Source: Streptomyces sp. NBC_00659 (GTDB lineage: Bacteria; Actinomycetota; Actinomycetes; Streptomycetales; Streptomycetaceae). Taken from it: a stretch of 64,000 nucleotides of DNA. This document shows, piece after piece, positions 34,513 to 42,989 of the stretch. The position numbers and the translations under genes are program-made. How positions within the stretch are numbered: the first letter of the stretch is position 1; every line of letters starts with the position of its first letter. The notes under the pieces were generated by a model. It ran no database searches, was not told the DNA's origin, and was given only the letters and a program-made list of their open reading frames with translations. The stretch lies in NCBI RefSeq assembly GCF_036226925.1, contig NZ_CP109031.1:6014001-6078000 (forward strand), written 5' to 3'.

Positions 34513-35319
34513 ATGACCGCAGCCGACGAGAGGGACACGCCGTGGCGGATCCACGGAATGAGCGTCGAGGGATACCGGCACCGCCGTCAGGGGCAGCCCT
34601 GCCAGGACGCCTGCGCGCACACGGTGAGGGCGTCCGTCGCGGTCCTCGCCGTCGCCGACGGCGCGGGCAGCCGGCCGCGTTCGGAGGAGGGCGCCCGGCT
34701 CGCGGTCGACCTGGCCACCGAGCACTTCGCGCGCCGGGCCGCCAGCGCGGCGGACCGGCGTCCCGGCAAGGCGGTGCGCGAGCTTCTGCGGGACGCCTTC
34801 CACGACGTCTCCAAGGTGTTCCTGGACCGCACGGGCGCCGACGCGGCGGACTTCGCGACCACGCTCACCGTGGTCGTGCTCGCGCGCGGCTGGCTCGGTC
34901 ATCTGTCCGTGGGGGACGGCTTCGTCGTCCTGCGGGCCGGTACGGAGGACGGTGAGCGGCAGTTCCATCTGCTGCCGCAGCCGGCCGCGGCCAGCGAGTA
35001 CAGCAACGAGACGGTCTTCCTCACCTCGCCGGACGCGGCCCGCTGGGTGCACACCGACTGCGTGTCCGACAACGGGATCGACGGGGTGCTGCTGTCCACC
35101 GACGGACTGGCGCAGGCCGCGCTCAACCGGTCCACGGGCGGCGCGCTGTCCCCGAACACGTCCTTCGCCGAGGCCGTGTTCCGCTCGCTCGACGCCCCCG
35201 GTCCGGTGACCGCGAGCGCCCACGAGGGCCTGGGGACCCTGCTCCGCTCGGACCGGCTCACCGCCCTCAACGCCGACGACAAGACCCTGCTGCGGGCCGT
35301 GCTCAAGGCGCGGCCATGA
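34513..35319 (+). CDS. PP2C-family protein phosphatase of the TerY triad
   Basis: The 268-aa metal-dependent Ser/Thr phosphatase of the compact PP2C_2 type has GQPCQDACAH and VLAVADGAGSRPRSEEGARL (metal-binding Asp and Gly motif, about residues 43-62). ATTLTVVVLARGWLGHLSVGDG and LLSTDGLAQAAL carry the later motifs. It lies 27 bp after the vWA gene and overlaps the kinase gene by 4 bp (ATGA). It probably reverses the phosphorylation carried out by the next gene product on the vWA protein or a partner. Confidence 0.9.
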   Translation: MTAADERDTPWRIHGMSVEGYRHRRQGQPCQDACAHTVRASVAVLAVADGAGSRPRSEEGARLAVDLATEHFARRAASAADRRPGKAVRELLRDAFHDVSKVFLDRTGADAADFATTLTVVVLARGWLGHLSVGDGFVVLRAGTEDGERQFHLLPQPAAASEYSNETVFLTSPDAARWVHTDCVSDNGIDGVLLSTDGLAQAALNRSTGGALSPNTSFAEAVFRSLDAPGPVTASAHEGLGTLLRSDRLTALNADDKTLLRAVLKARP

Positions 35320-36485
35320 GCGGCCGCACCGTGTTCCTGGACGGCAAGCCGGTCACCCTCGCCGAGCTGCCCCTGAAGGGCGGCGGTCAGGCGGCCGTCT
35401 TCCCGGTCGTCGGCGACGACGGCATCGTCGTCAAGCTGTACCGCGAGACGCCGGGCCCCAAGGAGGAACAGCGGCTGAAGCGGATGCTGACCATGTCCCC
35501 GCTCGTGACCCGTCCCACCGACGCCTCCCAGCCGCCCGAACTGGCCTGGCCGACCGCCCTCGCCCGCGGCCCGCAGGGCGAGTTCCTCGGCTACGCCATG
35601 CGCCGCTTCGGCGAGCCCCAGCACGTCCAGCTCATCGGCCTGTTCACCCGAGCCCAGCGCCTCAAGCTGTTCGCCGACCGGGCCGACTGGCGCTTCCTGC
35701 TCGGCGTCGCCTGGAACCTCGCCTTCATGACCGCGCGCATGCACTACGACAATCTCGTCATCGGCGACTTCTCCAGCAGCAACGTCGTCGTCGACGCCAA
35801 CGGCTTCGTCACGTTCCTCGACTGCGACTCCATCGCCTTCAGCGACCCGGTGACCGGGGAGCTGTTCCCGTGCCTGATGCACACCACCGACTACTCGTCC
35901 CCCGAGCGGCAGGCAGGCGGCCCCGCCACCCGCGCCACCGACGAATTCGCCCTCGCGGTCCTCGTCTACCAGCTCCTGACGGCCGGGAACCACCCCTTCG
36001 GCGGCGTCCCGCACGACAGCGCGTCCGAGTCGACCGTCAAGGACAACATCGCCGCCAGCATCTCCTACGTCGTGCGCCCCGAACGGGTCGTCATCCCGCG
36101 CGGCACCATCGACCCCTCCGTGCTCCCGCCCGAACTCCTCGCGCTGGCCCGCACCGCCTTCGGCCCCGGTGTGCACGACCCCGCCACGCGGCCCTCCGCG
36201 GAGGCGTGGCTGCGCGCCCTGGACAAGGAGCGCGCGCTGGTACGGGTCTGCCCGGCCCGCCCGCTGCACGCGTTCGGCTCGCATCTGACCTCGTGCCCCT
36301 GGTGCACCCGGGCGGCGCTCACCGGGCACGACGTGTTCAACGTCCCGGTGACGGTCCCGGGGCCCGGCGTGCCCCAGCCGCCGCCGCCCGTGCCGACGCC
36401 GGGTGAGCCGTGGCCCACGGGGCTGAAGGTGGCGCTGCTGATCCTGGCGATCGTGATCCTGGCGGTGATCGTGGCGAACGCCTGA
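35316..36485 (+). CDS. TerY-triad protein kinase with zinc knuckle and C-terminal helix
   Basis: The 389-aa divergent kinase has a nucleotide loop LKGGGQAAVFPV and Lys in IVVKLY. The catalytic loop is VIGDFSSSNVVV (GD in place of RD), and the metal motif is FLDCDS (DCD in place of DFG). Both forms are normal for kinases of the TerY-P triad. A zinc-binding knuckle follows (SHLTSCPWCTR, about residues 326-336), then a Pro-rich linker and a C-terminal transmembrane helix (about 368-388), so it is tail-anchored. It converges on a - strand operon whose last gene ends at 36559. Confidence 0.88.
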   Translation: MSGRTVFLDGKPVTLAELPLKGGGQAAVFPVVGDDGIVVKLYRETPGPKEEQRLKRMLTMSPLVTRPTDASQPPELAWPTALARGPQGEFLGYAMRRFGEPQHVQLIGLFTRAQRLKLFADRADWRFLLGVAWNLAFMTARMHYDNLVIGDFSSSNVVVDANGFVTFLDCDSIAFSDPVTGELFPCLMHTTDYSSPERQAGGPATRATDEFALAVLVYQLLTAGNHPFGGVPHDSASESTVKDNIAASISYVVRPERVVIPRGTIDPSVLPPELLALARTAFGPGVHDPATRPSAEAWLRALDKERALVRVCPARPLHAFGSHLTSCPWCTRAALTGHDVFNVPVTVPGPGVPQPPPPVPTPGEPWPTGLKVALLILAIVILAVIVANA

Positions 36486-36558
36486 GCCGCTGGAGCCCCC
36501 GGAGCCCCCGGAACCGTGGGTGGCCGTGGGCGGCCGAGGTCACTGCGGGCAGTCGAGG

Positions 36559-37167
36559 TCACTGCGAGCGGCCGCGGTCCTCCAGATAGCGCGTGTGGGA
36601 CTCCTGGCGTCGCGCCTCCGTCTCCCGCAGCGCCGCCGCGAGCCGGTCCGACTCCTCCTGGAGCACGGTGAGCTGACGCTCCAGATGGCGCTCCGGCGGT
36701 TCGGTGCCGGGGGCCAGCCGGGTCCACCACCGGGTGCGGACGAAGGTGTCGACGGCTTCCGGGATGTCCTGGCGCACGGCACGCGACAGGGCGTGCACGC
36801 CCTCGGGGTCCTGGGCGAGGATCTCGGCGACCCAGCCCGGATCGAGCAGGGCGGTGAGGACCTCGGTCAGCTCGGTGAGCCGGCCGGCCGCCGCCGGGGG
36901 CAGCTCGACGCCGTCCAGATACTCCCGCAGTTTGCCGAAGTCGACGCGCAGTTCGGCCAGTTGGGCGGAGGGGTCCGGGAAGTCGGGCGGCGCCGGGCGC
37001 TCCGGCGGTGCGATCAGCGCGCCCGCGCCGTACAGACCGGCCACGACGACCGGCCAGTACGGTCCCGCCAGACCGGTGAAGGTCAGCGCGAGTCCGGCGA
37101 TCCCGCACGCGCTGCCGGTGAGGTTCTTGCGCGATTCGAGGAAGCCGATGAACCTACTGGTAGCCAC
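36559..37167 (-). CDS. coiled-coil membrane protein in the TelA operon
   Basis: The 202-aa protein has two hydrophobic segments near the N-terminus (about residues 18-50, GSACGIAGLALTFTGLAG and YWPVVVAGLYGAGALI). A long helical region ends in a coiled coil (RHLERQLTVLQEESDRLAAA ...). The family is unknown to me. Its GTG at 37167 overlaps the upstream vWA lipoprotein gene by 14 bp, so it is the last gene of the TelA operon. Confidence 0.8.
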   Translation of the reverse strand: MATSRFIGFLESRKNLTGSACGIAGLALTFTGLAGPYWPVVVAGLYGAGALIAPPERPAPPDFPDPSAQLAELRVDFGKLREYLDGVELPPAAAGRLTELTEVLTALLDPGWVAEILAQDPEGVHALSRAVRQDIPEAVDTFVRTRWWTRLAPGTEPPERHLERQLTVLQEESDRLAAALRETEARRQESHTRYLEDRGRSQ

Positions 37168-38698
37168 GGATCTCCTCGAAGGCGCCGTCGAGCGAGCCCT
37201 TCTGGGCGTCGAAGAGACGGCCGCCGGTCAGGTCGGCGATGTGCTGGAGCTCGCCGCGGTCGGAGTCGCCGAACAGGATGGGGAAGACGGGGATCTCCCG
37301 TTGTCCGTCCGGCAGCCGCCGGTAGAAGGCTTCGAAGTCGGACGGGCTCGCGCCCCTGGTGTTCTCGCCGTCCGTCATCAGCACGATCGACGTGAACGTG
37401 TCGTCGTCGGCGCCCAGATGTCCGTACGCCTTCTCCAGGGAGGTGTAGATCGCGGTGTCGCCGGAGGCTTTCAGGGCGAGGACGTCCTCGTGGATGGCGT
37501 CGAGCCCGGTCCTGGGGTTCTCGGGGCGGACGACGTGCGTGCGGACACTCTTGACCGCCGACCCGAACGGCATCAGCGTCACTTCCTCACGGTCGCGGAA
37601 GTCGCCGGTCAGATTGCCGAGCGCCTTCCTCAGCCGCTCGATGCGCTCGCCGCCCATCGAGCCCGAGGTGTCGAGGACGTACACGGTCCTGGACGGCCGG
37701 CGCAGCTTGTTCTCGTACGAGTCGAGCAGCCGGTCGGCGACGGACCGGCTTCCGGGGAAGGGGAGTTCACGCCGGCGGCCGGTGTCGAGTCCGGCCGCCG
37801 GGGCGACGGAGGCGACGACCGGACGGCGGTGTGTCCGCTCGGTGATCAGCTTCTGGGTGGCCGGCGCGCGCAGTGCCTCGGCGAGGCGCCGCACGTCGTC
37901 GCGGGTGTCCCTGGAGGTCGCGGCGAGGGAGGAGAGCGGATAGTCCGCCGTCACCACGCCGTCGCGCGGGCGGATGACGGTCAGGCCCTTCACGCCCATG
38001 AGGACGGACTCGTAGTTGAGCAGGGCGTCCACGGTGCCGCGGCGTTCGTAGGCGGTGGCCAGCCAGCCGGATGAACCCGACGTCAGCTTCTGCCCCGCGA
38101 AGAACTCCCGCAGCCGGGGTGTCGCCCTGGCCACGTCGGCGTCCGTGAGCGCCGACTGGGCGCCGGACAGGGCCGAGGCCACCGAGATCAGTGTGGAGAA
38201 ACCGGAGTTGGAGTGGGCCGGATCGGTCATGCCGTACGTGAGCTTCCCGTCCGCCACGGCCTTCTCCACCTGCGACCAGGTGACGTCGTCCGGTTTCCAG
38301 CCGAGGGCCCGCACCGTGTCCGGCTTCACGCCGAGGGCCACCGGGCTCGACATGACCGGTGTCTCCGAGACGACCTTCTTCGCGGCCTCCGGGCGCAGAT
38401 GCAGATAGTCGTCGGAGGAGAGCCACAGGGCGTCGAACCTGTCGTCCGAGGCGCCCCGCGCGATCAGGTCCACGGCGGCGAGGGTGCCCATGTAGGTGGG
38501 TCTGACCGTGATGCCGGTGTCCCGCCGGATTCGGTCGAGCACCGGCTTCATGTCGCCGAGTTCGCTGGAGGCGAGGATCCGGAGGGTGCCGGGCCGCGGT
38601 GCCCCGTCGTCCCCGGACCTCGGCTCCTCCTGGGCCGTGCAGGCCGTGACGGCGAGCAGGGCCAGGGCGGCGCCGGCCGCCCGTCGGAGCGCTCTCAT
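37154..38698 (-). CDS. lipoprotein with periplasmic-binding-like and vWA domains
   Basis: The 514-aa exported protein has a signal peptide with a lipobox-like end (LALLAVTACTAQ, Cys at about residue 20). A type II solute-binding-protein-like domain follows (about 35-300, LRILASSELGDMKPVLDRI, LWLSSDDYLHL, YGMTDPAHSNSGFSTLI). A vWA domain closes the protein (about 325-505), with the MIDAS motif VLDTSGSMGG and VLMTDGENTRG. The fused layout is seen beside TelA genes. Its ATG overlaps the telA stop by 4 bp. The vWA domain here is external, unlike the cytoplasmic one at 33724. Confidence 0.87.
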   Translation of the reverse strand: MRALRRAAGAALALLAVTACTAQEEPRSGDDGAPRPGTLRILASSELGDMKPVLDRIRRDTGITVRPTYMGTLAAVDLIARGASDDRFDALWLSSDDYLHLRPEAAKKVVSETPVMSSPVALGVKPDTVRALGWKPDDVTWSQVEKAVADGKLTYGMTDPAHSNSGFSTLISVASALSGAQSALTDADVARATPRLREFFAGQKLTSGSSGWLATAYERRGTVDALLNYESVLMGVKGLTVIRPRDGVVTADYPLSSLAATSRDTRDDVRRLAEALRAPATQKLITERTHRRPVVASVAPAAGLDTGRRRELPFPGSRSVADRLLDSYENKLRRPSRTVYVLDTSGSMGGERIERLRKALGNLTGDFRDREEVTLMPFGSAVKSVRTHVVRPENPRTGLDAIHEDVLALKASGDTAIYTSLEKAYGHLGADDDTFTSIVLMTDGENTRGASPSDFEAFYRRLPDGQREIPVFPILFGDSDRGELQHIADLTGGRLFDAQKGSLDGAFEEIRGYQ

Positions 38699-39867
38699 CC
38701 CTGCCCGCCGTCCAGGGCGCCCCGCGTGCGGCTGCGCTCCAGGTAGGCTCCGGCGTTCTGGAGTTCGGAGGTCAGGGACTCCACGGTCGCGGCCATCGTC
38801 TCGGTCGCCCGGACCTTGTAGGTGTCGATCGCGTCGAGGGTGCGGTAGATCTCCTGGAAGGCGGTGCGCAGGGTCTCGGCGCCGACGGCCGGGTCGGCGG
38901 CGATGCGTTGGATCTCTCCGCTCTGGGTGGCGAGCATCTCGGCGTTGCCGCGGATGAGGTCCTCCGTCGTGCCGCGCAGGGCGTTGACCTGTTCGACGAC
39001 CTTGCGCTGGTTGTCGAGCGCGGAGGCGAGCATGACCGAGATGCGCAGCGCGGAGACCGTGGTGGTGGCCGCGCGGTCGACGCCCTTGATGAGTTCGTCG
39101 TTGTTGCGCCGGACCACGTCCATCGCCAGATAGCCCTGGGCGCACACCGCGAGCTGGGTGAGCAGGTCCTGGTGCTTCTGCCGGACGGGGAAGAGCACGT
39201 CGGAGCGGAGGGTGTCGGCCTGCGCGGGGTCGGCGGCGTCGACGCCCGCGATGTGCTCCTCGACCGCTGTGTCCAGGGCCTGGGTGAGCACGACGTACTC
39301 CTGGAGCTTGCCCATCGTCTCCCAGAGCCGGACGCGTTCGGTCTGCAGTGCCGCGTTGTCCCGGCGCAGTTCGTCCTGGCCGCCGCGCAGCGAGCCGACG
39401 ATCTTGTTCAAGGTACCTTGCGCGGAGGCGTACTTGGCGACGTGGTCGCGCAGCTTGTTGCCGCCCGGCAGCCTGGACAGGAACTTCCTGCCCTTGCTCG
39501 CGGACAGGTCGCGCGGGTCCAGGTCCTCGACCACACGCCGGAGTTCGACGAGCGAGCCCGCGACGTGCGACTGCGCGTCCTCGCCCTTGGAGGGCAGGCT
39601 GCGGATCGTCCGCTCCAGCATGCGGTTGGACTGGGCGGCGGCGCCGCGCATCTCGGTCGACCCCAGGCCCGCGATCTCCCCGACCTTGCCGGCGAATTCG
39701 GGGGAGCGCGCGTCCAGGACGGCGAGACCGTCGATGTACTCGGCGGCGCGTCGCGCCATCTCGTCCTGCACACCGGGGTCGACGGGGACGAGTCCGCCGG
39801 CCTTCTCACGGGGCACGGGGGCAACGGCCTCGGGCGGCGTGAGGGTGAATGTGTCGTCAGTGGTCAC
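38695..39867 (-). CDS. TelA-like toxic anion resistance protein
   Basis: The 390-aa, almost wholly helical protein of the TelA/KlaA family is linked to tellurite and toxic-anion resistance; the mechanism is unknown. Family-like blocks include GLGSTEMRGAAAQSNRMLER, a long coiled region (LRRDNAALQTERVRLWETMG), and the conserved DVVRRNNDELIKGVDRAATT that is typical of TelA. No transmembrane segments. The GTG at 39867 follows GGGGGAAG. It lies between two genes for binding-protein-like exported proteins, with 12 bp to the upstream one. Confidence 0.9.
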   Translation of the reverse strand: MTTDDTFTLTPPEAVAPVPREKAGGLVPVDPGVQDEMARRAAEYIDGLAVLDARSPEFAGKVGEIAGLGSTEMRGAAAQSNRMLERTIRSLPSKGEDAQSHVAGSLVELRRVVEDLDPRDLSASKGRKFLSRLPGGNKLRDHVAKYASAQGTLNKIVGSLRGGQDELRRDNAALQTERVRLWETMGKLQEYVVLTQALDTAVEEHIAGVDAADPAQADTLRSDVLFPVRQKHQDLLTQLAVCAQGYLAMDVVRRNNDELIKGVDRAATTTVSALRISVMLASALDNQRKVVEQVNALRGTTEDLIRGNAEMLATQSGEIQRIAADPAVGAETLRTAFQEIYRTLDAIDTYKVRATETMAATVESLTSELQNAGAYLERSRTRGALDGGQG

Positions 39868-39879
39868 TTGCTCTTCCCC

Positions 39880-40968
39880 CTAGTTCCCGGCCCGGCGCGC
39901 CATCTCGTGCAGCACCTTGTAGGCGGGCACGGGCGCCTGCCGGACGCCGGACAGCTTCTGGTTGACATACGCGGCACGGCCGGCGGTGGCCGCAGTGAAC
40001 TCGCCGGTGGCGCCCTGCGGCCGGAACCCGTGCCGGACGGCGAGCTTGCGCAACGCCGGTTCGGTGCTGAGGAGTTCACCCAGCGCGCGGCCCTCGGGCG
40101 TGAGCGGTACGACCGTGTGGTCGCTGTTCGCCGTGGTGTCCGGGTAGAGGACCGTGAGGTCGCCGGTGTCCTGGCCCTCGGTGAGCAGGGCGGCGACCTG
40201 GGACTCGTAGACGAGGACGAGCGGGTTGCCGGCACCGCTGACGAAGTCGCCGAACGCGGCGTCGGTGCTGGGCTGCTGCGCGCCCTGGACGCTGATGAGC
40301 CGGTGCATCAGGGACGCGGTGCGTCCGACGGCGGCCTCGTCGGCGGCGACGCGCCCGCCGTCGGCGACATAGGACGCGGCGGCGAGGTAGAGGGCGCCGG
40401 AGTTGGACGTCTCCGGGTCGGTGCTGGCGATGTAGAGCGTGCCGGTCAGTTCACCGTGCGCCTCGGCGCCCTTGAGCTGCTGCCAGGTCCGCTCGTGCCG
40501 GGCCGCGTCCAGATAGGCGGCCATCTTCAGCGTGCCGCTGTTCTTGTCGAGGGTGGCCAGTCCGTTGGCGGCGAGGACCTGCGCCGCGCTGCGGTGGGCC
40601 ACCACGACGAGGGGCGAGTAGAAGGGCCGGGGCAGCGGCCGGCGGACGTGGTACTTGTCCGCGAGCTCGTCGGCCGGGGCCTGGCTGGAAGGGAAGGCGA
40701 AGTCGTACCCCTTGAGGTCCAGGCCGTCCATGGCCCAGGACCCGGAGGTCTCCGTCCTCACGGTGTAGCCCTTGGCGGCGAGGGCCTTCACCACATCCGG
40801 ATCGGAGAAGAACTCCGCCTTCTCCGAACCGATCATTCCGTGCACGGTCTTCGTTGCCGTGCCCTTGTCCTGATCATTGCGGCCTGCGACGACGGCTGCT
40901 GCCACTCCGCCGATCAACAGGACCGCCAGGACGATTCCCGCGATGCGTCTCACGCCTGGAGCGTGCAC
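39880..40968 (-). CDS. membrane-anchored substrate-binding-like protein in the TelA operon
   Basis: The 362-aa protein has an N-terminal transmembrane anchor (IAGIVLAVLLIGGVAAAVVAG) and an external type II binding-protein-like domain (IGSEKAEFFSDPDVVKAL, YDFAFPSSQAPADEL, YIASTDPETSNSGALYLAA). It shares the ...DP..SNSG.. motif with the lipoprotein two genes downstream, so the pair may be functional relatives. The start is uncertain: GTG 40968 is used; GTG 40953 and TTG 41034 are alternatives. No ABC permease is nearby, so transport is unlikely and ligand sensing more so (inference). Confidence 0.8.
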   Translation of the reverse strand: MHAPGVRRIAGIVLAVLLIGGVAAAVVAGRNDQDKGTATKTVHGMIGSEKAEFFSDPDVVKALAAKGYTVRTETSGSWAMDGLDLKGYDFAFPSSQAPADELADKYHVRRPLPRPFYSPLVVVAHRSAAQVLAANGLATLDKNSGTLKMAAYLDAARHERTWQQLKGAEAHGELTGTLYIASTDPETSNSGALYLAAASYVADGGRVAADEAAVGRTASLMHRLISVQGAQQPSTDAAFGDFVSGAGNPLVLVYESQVAALLTEGQDTGDLTVLYPDTTANSDHTVVPLTPEGRALGELLSTEPALRKLAVRHGFRPQGATGEFTAATAGRAAYVNQKLSGVRQAPVPAYKVLHEMARRAGN

Positions 40969-41102
40969 CTCGGAATCCAACGTTCCCGGTCTCGGAGGGT
41001 GAACGCGGGGTGACCACCGGGTCCCGGTACGCAACCGGAGGGGGAGGTGCCGCTACGAGGGCGGCGCGGAGCCCCGCGCGTGGCTTACGAAGGTGTGTGG
41101 CA

Positions 41103-41140
41103 CCCGGTCCGCGCGTCGCTTCGAAGGCGCGCGGACCGGG
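41103..41140. terminator. stem-loop after the small helical protein gene
   Basis: CCCGGTCCGCGCG (41103-41115) and CGCGCGGACCGGG (41128-41140) form a perfect 13-bp stem with a 12-nt loop, 37 bp beyond the - strand stop at 41177 and before the TelA operon promoter. Confidence 0.78.
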
Positions 41141-41176
41141 GCCGTACGGGGCCTCGGGCTCAGGGGCCCGAGGGAT

Positions 41177-41596
41177 TCAGCGGGTGGCCAGCTCGCGGGG
41201 TTCGAGGGCCGGCGCGTGGGCGTCCATGCGCTCGGCGGAGAGGATCGCCGCGGCCGTGTCGGCGCGGGAGGCCGCGACGACCAGGGCGCGGCCCGCGAGG
41301 GTGTGGGCCCGCCGGTGGAGGGCCGTGAGGCGCGACGCGCCGGACGCCGTGGCGGCCACGGCGCGCACCGGGGCCTCGCCGCGCAGCCGGGTCACCTGCT
41401 CGGCGAGCCGCTCGGCGCCGGCGTCCAGATCGGCGGACGGTGCGATCGCGCGGATCTCGTCCGTGACGGCGAGCAGTGCCGCGAGGTGACCGGCGAGCTG
41501 GATGTCCAGCTCCTCCTCGCGCGACCGGTGGGGGAAGTCGGAGGAGGGGGCGCCGGCCATCGTGTGGACCGACTTCGAGCGGATCGGTTCGTACAT
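41177..41596 (-). CDS. small helical hypothetical protein (possible SCO4983 family)
   Basis: The 139-aa soluble, Ala-rich protein is predicted to be almost fully helical (REEELDIQLAGHLAALLAVT ... LTALHRRAHTLAGRALVVAA). By gene order beside PEPCK and this aminotransferase it may be the protein family named after S. coelicolor SCO4983; this is recall, not a search. Function unknown. Its ribosome-binding site and start are enclosed in a strong leader hairpin (41598-41630). Confidence 0.75.
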   Translation of the reverse strand: MYEPIRSKSVHTMAGAPSSDFPHRSREEELDIQLAGHLAALLAVTDEIRAIAPSADLDAGAERLAEQVTRLRGEAPVRAVAATASGASRLTALHRRAHTLAGRALVVAASRADTAAAILSAERMDAHAPALEPRELATR

Positions 41597-41597
41597 G

Positions 41598-41630
41598 GGA
41601 TGGCCTCCTGTGCCTGACAGGAAGCCATCC
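41598..41630 (-). promoter_or_regulatory. leader hairpin sequestering the ribosome-binding site
   Basis: On the - strand RNA, GGATGGCTTCCTG pairs with CAGGAGGCCATCC over 13 bp (one G-U wobble) around a 7-nt loop. The AGGAGG ribosome-binding site lies in the 3' arm and the ATG begins 1 nt after it. Translation should need the hairpin to open. Confidence 0.75.
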
Positions 41631-41719
41631 TAGCTTGGATTTCGTCTAAAGTTGAGCTGGTTCGCATACTGGGACGCGACGCGCACACAGGGTGAGCGCC
41701 GGGTGCGTCCCGGCGGGCG

Positions 41720-42931
41720 TCACGGCTGGCCGTAGCCGTCCAGGAACGTGCCGATCCGGGTCACCGCGTCCGTCAGATCCGCGACCGTCGGCAGGGTGAC
41801 CACCCGGAAGTGGTCCGGCTCGGGCCAGTTGAAGCCCGTCCCCTGGACGACCATGATCTTCTCGGCCCGCAGCAGGTCGAGCACCATCTGCCGGTCGTCC
41901 TTGACCTTGAAGACCTTCGGGTCGAGGCGCGGGAACAGATACAGCGCGCCCTTCGGCTTCACACACGTCACACCCGGGATCTGCGTCAGCAGCTCGTGCG
42001 CGACGTCCCGCTGCTCCTTCAGGCGCCCGCCCGGCAGGACCAGGTCGTTGATCGTCTGGCGTCCGCTGAGCGCCGCCACCACTCCGTGCTGCCCCGGCAT
42101 GTTCGCGCACAGCCGCATGTTCGCGAGGATCGTCAGGCCCTCTATGTAGGAGGAGGCGTGCGCGCGCGGCCCCGAGACCGACATCCAGCCGACGCGGTAG
42201 CCCGCCACCCGGTACGCCTTCGACATGCCGTTGAAGGTGAGGGTGAGCAGATCGGGGGCGATCTTGGCGGTCGCGGTGTGCGTGGCGCCGTCGTACAGGA
42301 TCTTGTCGTAGATCTCGTCGGAGCAGACCAGCAGGTTGTGCCGCCGCGCGATGTCCGTCAGCCCCCGGAGCATCGCGTCGTCGTAGACCGCGCCCGTCGG
42401 GTTGTTCGGGTTGATGATGACGATCGCCTTGGTGCGGTCGGTGATCTTCCGCTCCACGTCCGCGAGGTCGGGCATCCAGTCGGACTGCTCGTCACAGCGG
42501 TAGTGCACGGCCGTGCCGCCGGACAGCGAGACCGCCGCGGTCCACAGCGGGTAGTCCGGGGCCGGTACGAGCACCTCGTCGCCGTCGTCCAGCAGCGCCT
42601 GCATCGCCATCACGATGAGCTCGGAGACGCCGTTGCCGATGAAGACGTGATCCACGTCCGTCTCGATGCCGAGGGTCTGGTTGTGCATCACGACCGCGCG
42701 GCGGGCGGCCAGCAGGCCCTTGGCGTCGCCGTAACCGTGCGCCGAGGAGACGTTGCGGAGGATGTCCTCGAGGATCTCCGGTGGGCACTCGAACCCGAAG
42801 GCGGCCGGGTTGCCCGTGTTGAGCTTGAGGATGCGGTGACCGGCCGCTTCGAGCCGCATCGCCTCCTCAAGAACCGGACCCCGGATCTCGTAGCAGACGT
42901 TGGCGAGCTTCGTGGACTGGATCACCTGCAT
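41720..42931 (-). CDS. pyridoxal-phosphate aminotransferase, AlaA-like
   Basis: The 403-aa fold-type I class I/II aminotransferase resembles glutamate-pyruvate aminotransferase AlaA. Motifs are KLNTGNPAAFGFECP (substrate loop), YGDAKGLLAARRAVV, VIINPNNPTGAVY (Asn stacking on PLP), SDEIYDKILYDGA, the PLP-lysine block FNGMSKAYRVAGYRVGW, and a C-terminal HFRVVTLP with the carboxylate-binding Arg. It probably makes alanine from pyruvate and glutamate. The ATG at 42931 gives the usual length; the open frame further upstream runs into the TnpB element and is not part of the gene. Confidence 0.9.
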   Translation of the reverse strand: MQVIQSTKLANVCYEIRGPVLEEAMRLEAAGHRILKLNTGNPAAFGFECPPEILEDILRNVSSAHGYGDAKGLLAARRAVVMHNQTLGIETDVDHVFIGNGVSELIVMAMQALLDDGDEVLVPAPDYPLWTAAVSLSGGTAVHYRCDEQSDWMPDLADVERKITDRTKAIVIINPNNPTGAVYDDAMLRGLTDIARRHNLLVCSDEIYDKILYDGATHTATAKIAPDLLTLTFNGMSKAYRVAGYRVGWMSVSGPRAHASSYIEGLTILANMRLCANMPGQHGVVAALSGRQTINDLVLPGGRLKEQRDVAHELLTQIPGVTCVKPKGALYLFPRLDPKVFKVKDDRQMVLDLLRAEKIMVVQGTGFNWPEPDHFRVVTLPTVADLTDAVTRIGTFLDGYGQP

Positions 42932-42989
42932 ATCCGTGAGCTTACGGCCGCCCACCGCGCGCCGGGGCGTGTTTTCCACCACCTTGCTT

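Noticed and set aside
39880..40968. ABC transporter binding protein
   Set aside because: No permease or ATPase is encoded nearby, the protein is membrane-anchored rather than a typical lipoprotein, and it lies in a TelA operon.
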